DNA of 64,000 nucleotides from Maribacter flavus (GTDB lineage: Bacteria > Bacteroidota > Bacteroidia > Flavobacteriales > Flavobacteriaceae), in assembly GCF_008386635.1 (NCBI RefSeq), contig NZ_VUOE01000001.1, positions 1,054,001-1,118,000 on the forward strand, in the 5' to 3' direction. Shown piece after piece: positions 17,870 through 27,352 of the stretch (position 1 is the stretch's first letter; each line of letters starts with the position of its first letter). Below the pieces are notes generated by a model that made no database searches, had not been told where the DNA came from, and saw only the letters and a list, made by a program, of their open reading frames with translations. Made by a program: the position numbers and the translations under genes.

Positions 17870-19528
17870 TTATTTTGCAAAGTAAACATAAATGGTAACA
17901 ACGATCAACACAACCGCAATACCTCCTTGTTTTACATACTTATATGGCGATATATCCACTTGTTCCGTGTAGCGTAATTCAAAGGCCTCCTTCCGTGGAT
18001 AAAACTTACCTATAACAAGCATAATGATACAGTTCATCATGAACAATATAGCCATTACGTGCAAGTAATGTGGATAAGCATCGGCCTCTACCAAAGTAAG
18101 CTGTGCCGGGTCTGTAATACCGGCATTTTTTGCCTCCTCCAAAGATTTTCCAATAAAATGGGGCTTCATGATGAACTGACTGATAATATACAGCGCCGAA
18201 CCCAAAAAGATTCCAATTTTGGCCGCAATGGCCGGAACACGCTTGGTGAGATATCCCACTACGATAATCGTGAAAATAGGAATGCTATAAATTCCATTGA
18301 TTTCCTGAAGGTAATTGAACAAACTTCCCGCATTGGCAATCAATGGGGCAATGAACATCGCGGCCAAGGCCAAGCAAATCCCAAAAATCTTACCGTATTT
18401 GACTACCGTAGCTTCGGAAGCCTCCTTGTTGATATGCTGTTTGTAAATGTCGATACCAAACAGGGTTACAGAACTGTTCAACACGCTATTGAAGGAACTT
18501 AGGATAGCCCCGAACAAAACGGCGGCAAAAAACCCGACCAAGGTTTTAGGCAATACGGCCCGCACCAATTCCGGATATGCCAAATCACTGGAAGCCAATC
18601 CTCCCTCAAAATAATAGTAGGCTATCATTCCCGGTAGTACCAGGATTATGGGCCCTAAAATTTTCAAGAAAGCGGCCAATAACAATCCTTTCTGGCCTTC
18701 GGCGAGGTTCTTGGCCCCCAAGGCCCTTTGAATGATCTGTTGGTTGGTACCCCAATAGAAAAGCTGTACCAACATCATCCCCGTAAATATGGTCACAAAG
18801 GGTACCTCCTGTCCTTTCTCCCCTGTCGAATCGAATCGCTCCGGATTGGCAGTCATTAAAACGTCCAAACCTTGCGTCACGCTTCCATCCCCAATGGCCA
18901 TCAAACCAAAAATGGGAATCAATAAGCCCCCAATAATCAAACCTATGGCATTGATACTATCCGAAACGGCCACGGCCTTGAGTCCGCCAAAAACCGCATA
19001 AATAGACCCAATGATGCCAATCCCCCAAATACAATAGACCAAGGCGGCGGATTCAGAAATATTGAACATACCCGGCACATCGAACATACCACTAATGGCC
19101 ACAGATCCAGAATACAATATGACCGGCAAAAGGACCACTACATAACCTGTCAAAAAGAGTGCGGAGGTAATCGTTTTGGTGGTAACATCGAAGCGGTCCG
19201 CCAAAAATTGCGGAACCGTGGTCAATCCGCCCTTCAAATACCTAGGCAACAAAAATACGGCCGTAACCACCATGGCCATGGCCGCAAGGGTTTCCCAAGC
19301 CATAACGGACAATCCATCCTTGTATGCACTTCCGTTGAGGCCCACGATTTGTTCCGTGGAAAGGTTGGTCAGCAACAAAGATCCCGCTATGACCCCTGCC
19401 GTTAAGCTACGCCCGCCCAAAAAATAACCATCGGATGATTTTTCATTGGTAGTTCTAGTGGCATACCAGGCAATAATGGCTACAAGTAAGGTAAATCCCA
19501 AAAAAGAAAACACTGCAAGAAAATCCAT
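17870..19528 (-). CDS. Sodium:solute symporter (SSS/SLC5 family)
   Basis: A 552-residue inner-membrane transporter with about 14 predicted transmembrane helices. Family features include the start YATRTTNEKSSDGYFLGGRSLTAG, the SLLLTNLSTEQIVGLNG unwound helix-1 region and LFYWGTNQQIIQRALGAK. It most resembles the sugar (SGLT-like) branch, but the solute cannot be assigned with certainty. It is a single gene. Confidence 0.88.
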   Translation of the reverse strand: MDFLAVFSFLGFTLLVAIIAWYATRTTNEKSSDGYFLGGRSLTAGVIAGSLLLTNLSTEQIVGLNGSAYKDGLSVMAWETLAAMAMVVTAVFLLPRYLKGGLTTVPQFLADRFDVTTKTITSALFLTGYVVVLLPVILYSGSVAISGMFDVPGMFNISESAALVYCIWGIGIIGSIYAVFGGLKAVAVSDSINAIGLIIGGLLIPIFGLMAIGDGSVTQGLDVLMTANPERFDSTGEKGQEVPFVTIFTGMMLVQLFYWGTNQQIIQRALGAKNLAEGQKGLLLAAFLKILGPIILVLPGMIAYYYFEGGLASSDLAYPELVRAVLPKTLVGFFAAVLFGAILSSFNSVLNSSVTLFGIDIYKQHINKEASEATVVKYGKIFGICLALAAMFIAPLIANAGSLFNYLQEINGIYSIPIFTIIVVGYLTKRVPAIAAKIGIFLGSALYIISQFIMKPHFIGKSLEEAKNAGITDPAQLTLVEADAYPHYLHVMAILFMMNCIIMLVIGKFYPRKEAFELRYTEQVDISPYKYVKQGGIAVVLIVVTIYVYFAK

Positions 19529-19745
19529 AGGAAGGAGGTTTGTTAGTTATTTTAGCTTAATACTTCTTGAGTGTTGTTTTTCAATTGATTACAAAAAAAA
19601 CAAAATCGAATTTTTTGATAATTATGAAATTCGCACAAAAGAACGGCAACTAATATAATACATACATTATTAGTCCGTAAATTTTACCGATTAAATAAGA
19701 AGAACTTTTGCTACATTTAAAATTATGATACCAAACACCCTTGAA

Positions 19746-21029
19746 ATGAAACAGCTCGCCACCGAGATCCTTTTGATTTTTTCGCTTTGCCTATCGGCAC
19801 AAACAAATTCCATTCAAATCAGTCCGACACTAACTGAGGGCGCTCCATCTGCCCAAGGCATGTCCCAAGAACGATTGGACAAGATCGACTTGATGTTAAG
19901 CAGCGAAATTTCAAAGGGCAATCTACCGGGGGCCGTTGCCCTCATTGCGAGAAATGGGAAAATCGTCTTTCATAAGGCCTACGGTATGGCAAATACCGAA
20001 AAAGGCGAGGAAATGGAAAAAGATGCCATTTTTAGGATAGCTTCCCAAACAAAAGCCATTACCGCCACGGCCGTGATGATGCTTTGGGAAGAGGGCAAGT
20101 TTAAATTGGACGACCCCATTTCAAAATATATCCCGCAATTTGAGGCCGCTCAAATACTGGATACCTTTAACGAAGCCGATTCCACCTATACCACAAAACC
20201 TGCGGAAAATCAAATTACCATTAGAGATCTTATAACACATACATCGGGTATTGGCTATGGCATGATCGATGGTGACGCCCGTTTTCGTAAAATATACGCG
20301 AAGGCCGGAATCATTGACGCTTTTACTTCTAAGAAAGTACTTATTGGCGATAATATAAAGATGTTAGCGGCCTTACCCCTGCACCATGAACCGGGCGAAG
20401 CCTGGACCTACTGCGAAGGCCTGGATGTTTTGGGGTATTTTATTGAAATCGTTTCAGGAATGCCCTTTAATGAATTCTTGCGTACCCGAATTTTTGAACC
20501 CTTACAAATGAATGACACGTATTTCTACCTCCCAAAGGAAAAAGCCGATGGGTTGGTAGCCGTTCAATATAAGGATGGGAATAAATGGAAGCGTTTTGAA
20601 ACTCCTATTTTTGATATTGATTATCCAAGGAGTGCAGGTACTTTTTTCTCCGGTGGAGCAGGATTGTCCAGTACAGCTAGGGATTATGCCAATTTTTTAC
20701 AGATGTACCTCAATGGAGGCGAGCTGAACGGAAAACGACTTCTTAGCAGAACTACCGTCTACAGTATCCTGAGTAATCAAATTGGCACTATTTGGGACGG
20801 CGGCAAGGATTATGGACTGGCGTTTGAAATTGTCAATAAAAAAGGTGCCATGGCCGGAGGAGAAGGGAGCGAGGGTACGTTCAGCTGGGGTGGTTACTTC
20901 AACACCCAATATTTTGCAGATCCAAAAGAGAATATCATAGGTATCATCATGAAACAGACCCAAGGGCCCGTTAATGACGATACCGGTTGGAAGTTCCGGC
21001 AGATGGTATTTACTGCTATCGATGATTGA
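19746..21029 (+). CDS. Exported serine hydrolase, beta-lactamase class C family
   Basis: About 427 residues. An in-frame ATG at 19725 is possible, but starting at 19746 gives a compact signal peptide (MKQLATEILLIFSLCLSAQ). The catalytic SxxK is SQTK within FRIASQTKAITA. The second motif region is WTYCEGLDV, so the Tyr is kept but the YxN Asn is not. Conserved KFKLDDPISKYIP and TSGIGYG match the lipoprotein at 3128-4435, indicating the two are paralogues. The substrate is unknown. It ends 22 bases from the convergent flavoprotein gene. Confidence 0.85.
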   Translation: MKQLATEILLIFSLCLSAQTNSIQISPTLTEGAPSAQGMSQERLDKIDLMLSSEISKGNLPGAVALIARNGKIVFHKAYGMANTEKGEEMEKDAIFRIASQTKAITATAVMMLWEEGKFKLDDPISKYIPQFEAAQILDTFNEADSTYTTKPAENQITIRDLITHTSGIGYGMIDGDARFRKIYAKAGIIDAFTSKKVLIGDNIKMLAALPLHHEPGEAWTYCEGLDVLGYFIEIVSGMPFNEFLRTRIFEPLQMNDTYFYLPKEKADGLVAVQYKDGNKWKRFETPIFDIDYPRSAGTFFSGGAGLSSTARDYANFLQMYLNGGELNGKRLLSRTTVYSILSNQIGTIWDGGKDYGLAFEIVNKKGAMAGGEGSEGTFSWGGYFNTQYFADPKENIIGIIMKQTQGPVNDDTGWKFRQMVFTAIDD

Positions 21030-21051
21030 TGATTGTAGCTGCCGATTTAAA

Positions 21052-22299
21052 TTAGGAAAGACCGGCATTCTCCTTTTCCAGATCTGTAATATGGGCCACC
21101 GTTCGTACCAAACGATGGTGGTTTTTTACAAATGGATTGGATTTGTCCCATACATAGCCAGCCAAGACGGAACAGATTTGTTCCTTGATTACGGGATTTT
21201 CAGAATCGTTAAAGAATATTTTTTGAAGGTTGCCCGTATACCATTCCTTTACATAGGTAGAGAAAACATCCACCCCTTCCAACATATATTGGGAATACTC
21301 GGTTTCCCAATCCACTTTTTTGCCTCTAAGTTCCTTGGCAATCAATTGTGCGGATAGGTGGGCCGATTCCGTTGCAAACGTAACCCCTGAAGAGAACACG
21401 GGATCTAAAAACTCCGCACTATTGCCCGTAAGCACAAATCCTTTACCATAAAGTTGCTTTACAGATTTCGCGATGTTCTTGATCATTTTGGGTTCAAATT
21501 CATAGGGCAGCCCTTCAAACCTATCCTGATAGTGGTCGCTCAATTTCATCATTTGCCGCAACTTTTCCTCAGTGGGGCCCTCAAAGGATTCCAAATACTC
21601 CGTGGGGCCCACATATCCTATACTGGTGTAGCCATTGGAAAAAGGAATGACCCATAGCCAGGTTTCCTGGCTTACGATATCAAAGGTAATGCGATGTCCC
21701 TCCCAGCCTTCAGGTCTTCGAACATCTTTCACATGGGTAAAAATGGAGGAGTGCTTGGGTATTTCCGATGGTTTTTCCAAATCCAACAATCTAGGGAGCA
21801 CCCGACCGAAACCACTGGAATCTATGATAAACTTTGCCTCGATTTCAGAAGAATTGCCTTCTTCATCCATAATTGTGGTTACCGAATAGTCCTCCTTAAA
21901 ATCCACGGCCAAAACTTCTCTTTCAAATTCGATATCGACCCCACGTGACAACAGTTCGTCAGTCAAGGTCTTATCAAATTCCGCCCTGGGAACCTGCCAA
22001 GTCCAGTCCCAACCTTTGGTATGCTTTTTACTGAAATCAAATTCGCACACCTTAGGACCCTGTAAAAATCGGGCTCCGGTTTTAACCTCGAATTTCTTTT
22101 TCTTGAGGCAATCCAGAAGACCAACTGCCTCAAAATGGTCCATACATCTGGGGATCAAACTTTCACCGATAACAAATCTTGGAAACTTGTTTTTCTCCAC
22201 TACTTTCACCTTAAAACCCGCGTTGTAGAGATAGGCCGCCGCAACGGAACCGGAAGGTCCCGCCCCTATTATCAATACGTCCACTTTTTCTTTTTTCAT
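21052..22299 (-). CDS. Flavin-dependent halogenase-like FAD oxidoreductase of the pigment locus
   Basis: A 415-residue FAD protein. Seen directly: the dinucleotide-binding GAGPSG near residue 13, GESLIP at 45-50, Lys73 in FEVKTGARF, WLWVIP fitting the WxWxIP halogenase motif, and FLDPVFSSG fitting FxxPxxSxG. These four features together are typical of flavin-dependent halogenases and not of geranylgeranyl reductases or phenol hydroxylases. Chlorinated flexirubins are known, so ring chlorination is a plausible role. It is divergent from the tyrosine ammonia-lyase gene. Activity is inference; a hydroxylase in the same superfamily is the main alternative. Confidence 0.65.
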   Translation of the reverse strand: MKKEKVDVLIIGAGPSGSVAAAYLYNAGFKVKVVEKNKFPRFVIGESLIPRCMDHFEAVGLLDCLKKKKFEVKTGARFLQGPKVCEFDFSKKHTKGWDWTWQVPRAEFDKTLTDELLSRGVDIEFEREVLAVDFKEDYSVTTIMDEEGNSSEIEAKFIIDSSGFGRVLPRLLDLEKPSEIPKHSSIFTHVKDVRRPEGWEGHRITFDIVSQETWLWVIPFSNGYTSIGYVGPTEYLESFEGPTEEKLRQMMKLSDHYQDRFEGLPYEFEPKMIKNIAKSVKQLYGKGFVLTGNSAEFLDPVFSSGVTFATESAHLSAQLIAKELRGKKVDWETEYSQYMLEGVDVFSTYVKEWYTGNLQKIFFNDSENPVIKEQICSVLAGYVWDKSNPFVKNHHRLVRTVAHITDLEKENAGLS

Positions 22300-22347
22300 C
22301 TAAAAACGATTTCCAGAACAATCCTGAACCTAGTTCACTAATTATTT

Positions 22348-22355
22348 TAAATTTG
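22348..22355 (+). promoter_or_regulatory. Possible -7 box of the flexirubin operon
   Basis: TAAATTTG matches TAnnTTTG in the 118-base divergent region and would give a leader of about 57 bases before the ammonia-lyase ATG. The -33 position shows only CTG (22324-22326), so the match is partial. Confidence 0.4.
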
Positions 22356-22417
22356 CTTCTGCAAGACCAATTACATAGACTAAAGGTATTATTTAAACCT
22401 TATAGAATCAACCATAC

Positions 22418-23953
22418 ATGCCAGAAATTAAAGGAAGTCTAGGAATTCAGGATTTTTATGATATTATTTTTGATCAAAAGCCCCTTACGCTTTCCAAGGA
22501 GCTTTTGGATACTGTAGAAGAAAGTCATAATTTCTTAAAGAAATTTTCCAAAAACAAGGTCATCTACGGGGTAAATACAGGTTTTGGGCCCATGGCCCAA
22601 TACAAAATCAAGGATTCCCAGACCCTGGACCTACAGTACAATTTAATACGAAGCCATGCTTCCGGCACGGGAAATCCCATTGAACCAAAATACGTTAGAG
22701 CGGCCATGTTGGCCCGTTTAAATACCTTGAGTTTGGGAAATTCCGGGGTTCATGTCTCGGTTATTGAAGTGATGGCAGAATTACTCAACAAAAACATCGT
22801 CCCCTTAATTTATGAACATGGCGGTGTTGGAGCTAGCGGTGATTTGGTCCAATTGGCACATTTGGCCCTGGTCTTGATCGGTGAAGGGGAGGTCTTTTAC
22901 AAAGGGAAAAGAAGACCTACCAGTGAGGTCTTTGAAATGGAAGGCATCAGCTCCATAAAAGTGGCCCTTAGGGAAGGTTTGGGACTTATGAACGGAACCT
23001 CAGTAATGACGGGAATTGGTATCGTAAACACGATTTACACCCGGCGCTTGTTGGAATGGGCCATTTCCTGTTCATCGGCCATAAATGAGATCATGCAAGC
23101 CTATGACGACCATTTGTCCGAAGCGCTCAACAGCACCAAAAAACACAAAGGCCAACAAGAAATTGCCCGCGCTATGCGGAGTCATTTAAAAGATAGTTCC
23201 CTAACGCGCAAGCGCGAACATCACTTGTACAATTCCAGTAGCGAAGTATCGGTCTTTGAGGAAAAGGTCCAAGAATATTATTCCATTCGTTGTGTTCCCC
23301 AAATACTGGGGCCTGTTTGGGATACGCTCAACGAAGTGGAACGTATTTTAATCGAGGAAGTAAATTCCGCCAACGACAACCCCATTGTGGATGTGAAAAA
23401 GAAACATGTATACCACGGCGGAAACTTCCATGGGGATTACGTTTCATTGGAAATGGACAAGTTAAAAATAGTTGTCACTAAGATGAGCATGCTCGCGGAG
23501 CGACAACTTAATTATTTGCTAAATTCCAAATTGAACAATATTTTGCCTCCTTTCGTTAATTTAGGTACATTAGGATTAAATTTCGGTATGCAAGGGGTTC
23601 AATTTACGGCAACTTCTACCACCGCGGAAAATCAAATGTTGTCCAATCCCATGTATGTTCACAGCATCCCCAATAATAATGACAATCAGGATATAGTGAG
23701 CATGGGTACCAATGCTGCCCTTATAACCAAAAAAGTAATCGAAAATGCCTATGAAGTAGTAGCCATAGAAATGATTACGATCGTTCAAGCGATCGAATAC
23801 CTTGGAGTGGCCGATAAGGTTTCTTCCAAAACCAAAAAAATGTACGATGCGGTTCGTAAGATAGTTCCCCCATTCAAAGAAGATACCGTCATGTATCCTT
23901 ATGTAAATCAAGTAAAGAGCTATATTATTAACCATCAAAATATGAAATCATGA
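22418..23953 (+). CDS. Tyrosine ammonia-lyase of the flexirubin locus
   Basis: A 511-residue enzyme of the aromatic amino acid lyase family that would remove ammonia from tyrosine to give 4-hydroxycinnamate, the aryl starter of the pigment. The MIO cofactor forms from Ala139-Ser140-Gly141 (GVGASGDL). The segments VIYGVNTGFGPMAQY, NLIRSHASGTG and VHSIPNNNDNQD closely match, from memory, the characterised Flavobacterium johnsoniae tyrosine ammonia-lyase. The Ser-His pair at the selectivity site is also found in histidine lyases, so context matters. It is the first gene of the long plus-strand operon and overlaps the next gene by ATGA. Confidence 0.88.
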   Translation: MPEIKGSLGIQDFYDIIFDQKPLTLSKELLDTVEESHNFLKKFSKNKVIYGVNTGFGPMAQYKIKDSQTLDLQYNLIRSHASGTGNPIEPKYVRAAMLARLNTLSLGNSGVHVSVIEVMAELLNKNIVPLIYEHGGVGASGDLVQLAHLALVLIGEGEVFYKGKRRPTSEVFEMEGISSIKVALREGLGLMNGTSVMTGIGIVNTIYTRRLLEWAISCSSAINEIMQAYDDHLSEALNSTKKHKGQQEIARAMRSHLKDSSLTRKREHHLYNSSSEVSVFEEKVQEYYSIRCVPQILGPVWDTLNEVERILIEEVNSANDNPIVDVKKKHVYHGGNFHGDYVSLEMDKLKIVVTKMSMLAERQLNYLLNSKLNNILPPFVNLGTLGLNFGMQGVQFTATSTTAENQMLSNPMYVHSIPNNNDNQDIVSMGTNAALITKKVIENAYEVVAIEMITIVQAIEYLGVADKVSSKTKKMYDAVRKIVPPFKEDTVMYPYVNQVKSYIINHQNMKS

Positions 23954-25071
23954 AACGACTTTTAACACTATTGACCCTATTTTCATTTGTCATTTCTTTT
24001 GCCCAAGAATTGGCACTGGTCCGTGAAAACGACCTCTTCGGCTACATTAACAAATCCGGCGAATACGTAATCCAACCGCAATATGAAGGGGCCAAAAGCT
24101 TTTCGGAAGGTTTAGCGGCCGTAGAAAAGGACAAATTATGGGGATATATCAATACCAGTGGGGATTGGGCCATAGAACCGATTTACGACAAGGTCAAATA
24201 TTTCAATTCCGGATATGCCCTGGTTCTAAAAGAGGACCGATGGAGGTACATCGATTCTAGCGGAAAGGAATTGGAAGTTCCTTCCACGGATAAATTCTAT
24301 GACTTTGAAGACGGCGTGGCCTTCATCCGTCAGGGTGATAAAATAGGACTCATAGGTACCGATGGAAAAATAGTCCTAGAGCCTACCTATGATGAAATCC
24401 AATCCTTTAGGGATGGATATGCGAAGGTTCAAAATGGGGAATTATGGGGAATGATAGACAATAAAGGAAAAGTGGTCATCCCAGTTGAGTACGAAGAAAT
24501 TGGGAATACTTGGAACGAAGCCGGAGTGTATGGCAAAAAAGGTGCCGATTTTGGAATTATTCACAACGGATCGTTCAATGTCATCGCAGGTGCGGATAAA
24601 GTTTGGAACTTTCATGGGAACTCCGGTCTCACTTATGCCAGAAAGGATAAGTTGACAGGCTTCGTAAATTCAAAAGGGGAATGGGTGATTCAGCCTATTT
24701 ATAAGAAGGCACGAGCATTCTCAAACGGCCTGGCACCTGTGGTAGAAAATAAGGATTGGGGATATATTAACGAAGAGGGAAAAACAGTCATCGATTTCCA
24801 ATATAAGGATGCTGAAATCTATTCAGAAAACGGGTTGGCCCCCGTCAAGGACAAGGATTGGGGTTTTATAGATACCAAGGGCAACCTTATTATTCCTATG
24901 GAATATGACATCACCGCAGGATTCGCTTTTTTGGCCGGAAACAACGACAAGGGCTTTTTAGGGGATTTCGCCCGAATAAAATCAAAAGAAGGATGGGGCT
25001 TTTTCAACACGAAAGGAGAGCTTTTGGGCAACAAATGGTACCAAAATGCGGAGCCATTCGTGAAAAATTAA
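23950..25071 (+). CDS. Exported WG-repeat protein
   Basis: A 373-residue protein with a signal peptide (MKRLLTLLTLFSFVISFAQ) followed by about nine tandem WG repeats of roughly 35-45 residues (LWGYINTSGDW, KIGLIGTDGK, LWGMIDNKGK, DWGYINEEGK, DWGFIDTKGN and others). WG repeats build beta-rich scaffolds in periplasmic or surface proteins of Bacteroidota; no enzymatic role is known. It is translationally coupled to the ammonia-lyase by a 4-base overlap and sits 13 bases before the ketoreductase, so it belongs to the pigment operon by position. Its role there is unknown. Confidence 0.85.
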   Translation: MKRLLTLLTLFSFVISFAQELALVRENDLFGYINKSGEYVIQPQYEGAKSFSEGLAAVEKDKLWGYINTSGDWAIEPIYDKVKYFNSGYALVLKEDRWRYIDSSGKELEVPSTDKFYDFEDGVAFIRQGDKIGLIGTDGKIVLEPTYDEIQSFRDGYAKVQNGELWGMIDNKGKVVIPVEYEEIGNTWNEAGVYGKKGADFGIIHNGSFNVIAGADKVWNFHGNSGLTYARKDKLTGFVNSKGEWVIQPIYKKARAFSNGLAPVVENKDWGYINEEGKTVIDFQYKDAEIYSENGLAPVKDKDWGFIDTKGNLIIPMEYDITAGFAFLAGNNDKGFLGDFARIKSKEGWGFFNTKGELLGNKWYQNAEPFVKN

Positions 25072-25084
25072 TGAAGGATTTTTA

Positions 25085-25831
25085 ATGGGAGCGGAAAAAA
25101 TCAAATACGCTTTGGTCACCGGCGGATCTAGGGGAATTGGCAGGGCCGTTTGCATTCAATTGGCAAAGGATTTGGAGTATCACCTTTTAATCAATTACAA
25201 CAGTAACAGGAAAGCTGCAGAAGAAACACTTTCCATGGTACAGGAAGTAGGAGGCTCTGGGCAAATCCTGCAATTTAACGTGACCGATTGCGAGGGGGTC
25301 AAAAACACCTTGGACGAATGGCATGAAAAAAACAAAAATGCCATTATCGAGGTATTGGTCAATAATGCGGGTATAAAAAAAGACGGACTCTTCATGTGGA
25401 TGCCGATGGAAGATTGGTCATCGGTCATAAACACCAGTCTGAATGGTTTTTATAACGTGACCAATGCCCTCATCCAAAAACTGCTTACAAATAGATATGG
25501 CAGAATCATCAATATCGTTTCCGTATCCGGACTTAAGGGAACCCCGGGCCAAACAAATTATTCCGCCGCTAAGAGCGCCGTTATTGGAGCTACAAAAGCC
25601 TTGGCACAGGAAGTTGCCAAGAGAAAAATCACCGTAAATGCGGTAGCCCCTGGGTTTATCGAAACCGATATGACAGAGGAATTGGACGAAACGGAGCTTA
25701 AAAAAATGATACCCGTTAACAGATTTGGCAAGGCCGAGGAAGTTGCCCATGTCGTCTCATTTTTAGCTTCGGACAAAACATCCTATATTACGGGCGAAGT
25801 AATCAATATCAACGGAGGTATCTATTCCTGA
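25085..25831 (+). CDS. 3-oxoacyl-ACP reductase (FabG-like SDR)
   Basis: A 248-residue short-chain dehydrogenase that would reduce beta-ketoacyl-ACP with NADPH during polyene chain building. Motifs in order: TGGSRGIG near residue 13, NNAG near 92, Ser in NIVSVSG near 143, and YSAAK (the catalytic YxxxK) near 156. The C-terminus YITGEVININGG is typical of FabG. It corresponds to the single ketoreductase of aryl polyene loci. No other ketoreductase is visible in the locus, so it must serve both polyene and alkyl chains or share with housekeeping FabG. Confidence 0.9.
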   Translation: MGAEKIKYALVTGGSRGIGRAVCIQLAKDLEYHLLINYNSNRKAAEETLSMVQEVGGSGQILQFNVTDCEGVKNTLDEWHEKNKNAIIEVLVNNAGIKKDGLFMWMPMEDWSSVINTSLNGFYNVTNALIQKLLTNRYGRIINIVSVSGLKGTPGQTNYSAAKSAVIGATKALAQEVAKRKITVNAVAPGFIETDMTEELDETELKKMIPVNRFGKAEEVAHVVSFLASDKTSYITGEVININGGIYS

Positions 25832-25853
25832 TGAACTGAAAACGCAGAGGCAG

Positions 25854-27077
25854 ATGAAGCGAGTCGTAATTACGGGTATGGGCATATATTCCTGCATTGG
25901 AAAGAATCTTGATGAAGTCAAGGAGTCCCTGTACCAAGGAAAATCCGGAATTGGTATCGACCCCGTTCGAACCGAGTTTGGCTTTAGATCTCCCCTCACC
26001 GGTATTTTGGAGGATCCCGATTTAAAAATGATGCTCTCCCGAAGACAGCGAATCAGCATGGGCGAGGAAAGCAGGTATGCCTACGTCGCCACGGTCGAGG
26101 CCATGCAGAACGCTGGAATCACGGAAGACTTTTTTGAGAAGAATGAAGTTGGAATCATTTTTGGAAACGATAGCACGGCACTGTCCGTGGTGGAATCCGT
26201 GGACACCATAAAAGAGAAAAAAGATACAACGCTCGTAGGATCGGGTGCCATTTTTAAGGCCATGAACTCTACGGTAACCATGAACCTTTCCACCATTTTT
26301 AAATTGAGGGGGATAAATCTAACCCTAAGCGCAGCCTGTGCCAGTGGTTCGCATTCCATTGGATTGGCCTATCATTTGATTAAAAGCGGGCTGCAAGACT
26401 CTATAATCGCCGGGGGGGCACAAGAAACCAACCACATTTCTATGGCAAGTTTTGACGGTTTGGGTGTTTTTGGTTTGCGGGATGACGACCCTACCAAGGC
26501 CTCCAGACCTTTTGACCAAGACAGAAATGGACTCATTCCCAGTGGTGGTGCAGCCACCCTTATCCTGGAAAGTTATGAGAGTGCCGTAAGAAGAGGTGCC
26601 CCTATTTTAGGTGAGGTCATTGGTTATGGCTTTTCTTCCAATGGGGACCACATATCGACTCCCAATGTAGACGGCCCATCCAGGGCCATGCAAAAGGCCC
26701 TAAAGGATGCCAACATCGATGCGGCTGCCATTGATTATATAAATGCCCATGCGACCTCAACGCCTGTAGGGGATGCCAACGAAGCAAAGGCGCTCTATGA
26801 AGTATTTGGTCAAAGTAACCCTTTGATAAGTTCCACAAAATCCATGACGGGACACGAATGTTGGATGGCCGGGGCCAGTGAAGTTATTTATTCCATGTTG
26901 ATGATGCGGCACAGCTTTGTGGCTCCAAACATTAACCTTGAAAACCCCGATGAAGTCTCGGCAAAACTTAACTTGGCCAACAAAACCATAGATAAAAAAA
27001 TTGATGTATTTTTGTCCAATTCATTTGGATTTGGCGGTACAAACTCCGCACTTATCGTAAAAAATGTTGACCGATAA
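25854..27077 (+). CDS. Beta-ketoacyl-ACP synthase (KAS II-like), active
   Basis: A 407-residue thiolase-fold condensing enzyme. The full Cys-His-His set is present: AACASGS near residue 162, NAHATSTPVGD near 299 and MTGHECWMAG near 335. It would extend acyl-ACP by malonyl-ACP. In aryl polyene systems several such enzymes act in one locus. It lies 22 bases after the ketoreductase, and the next gene (ACP) starts at or just before its stop, implying coupling. Which chain it extends, polyene or resorcinol alkyl, is not known. Confidence 0.9.
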   Translation: MKRVVITGMGIYSCIGKNLDEVKESLYQGKSGIGIDPVRTEFGFRSPLTGILEDPDLKMMLSRRQRISMGEESRYAYVATVEAMQNAGITEDFFEKNEVGIIFGNDSTALSVVESVDTIKEKKDTTLVGSGAIFKAMNSTVTMNLSTIFKLRGINLTLSAACASGSHSIGLAYHLIKSGLQDSIIAGGAQETNHISMASFDGLGVFGLRDDDPTKASRPFDQDRNGLIPSGGAATLILESYESAVRRGAPILGEVIGYGFSSNGDHISTPNVDGPSRAMQKALKDANIDAAAIDYINAHATSTPVGDANEAKALYEVFGQSNPLISSTKSMTGHECWMAGASEVIYSMLMMRHSFVAPNINLENPDEVSAKLNLANKTIDKKIDVFLSNSFGFGGTNSALIVKNVDR

Positions 27078-27078
27078 A

Positions 27079-27324
27079 ATGATGACCAAACAAACCATTA
27101 TCAAGAAGATAAACGACTTTTTGATAGAAGATTTTGAAGTAGAGGAGGAAGCATTGGAACCCAATGCAAACCTAAAGGATACGATTGGCCTGGACAGCTT
27201 GGATTTTGTGGACTTGGTGGTCGCCGTGGAAAGCAATTTTGGCGTGAAATTGGTTGGTGAGGATTTTGTCAATGTTGTGACCCTTCAGGATTTCTACAAC
27301 CTTATAGAACGAAAACTGGATTAG
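27079..27324 (+). CDS. Acyl carrier protein
   Basis: About 81 residues with the phosphopantetheine site Ser in GLDSLDFVDLV. Acidic and helical as expected. ATG codons occur at 27064, 27079 and 27082; 27079 or 27082 is preferred because they follow the upstream KAS stop directly and give a normal ACP length. One of two carrier proteins in the locus (the other at 37999-38256). Its enzyme partner is presumably the adjacent KAS. Confidence 0.9.
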   Translation: MMTKQTIIKKINDFLIEDFEVEEEALEPNANLKDTIGLDSLDFVDLVVAVESNFGVKLVGEDFVNVVTLQDFYNLIERKLD

Positions 27325-27331
27325 CAAACTA

Positions 27332-27352
27332 CCTCTGGGCGCGCCCCGGAGG
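27332..27352 (+). repeat. GC-rich hairpin in the operon
   Basis: CCTCTGGG pairs with CCCGGAGG-side bases (with one G-T pair) around CGCGC in the 120-base gap between the ACP and the acyltransferase genes. No T-run follows, so it is not a standard terminator. It may be an mRNA-processing or stability element, or part of a dispersed repeat that extends into the gap. Confidence 0.45.

Noticed and set aside
19712-19719. TACATTTA as -7 box of the serine hydrolase at 19746
   Set aside because: Lacks the final G of TAnnTTTG and has no -33 partner; only a weak hint in favour of the later start.
22418-23953. Histidine ammonia-lyase for histidine breakdown
   Set aside because: The Ser-His pair could suggest it, but no hut genes are nearby and the sequence follows the F. 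johnsoniae tyrosine lyase and opens the pigment operon.
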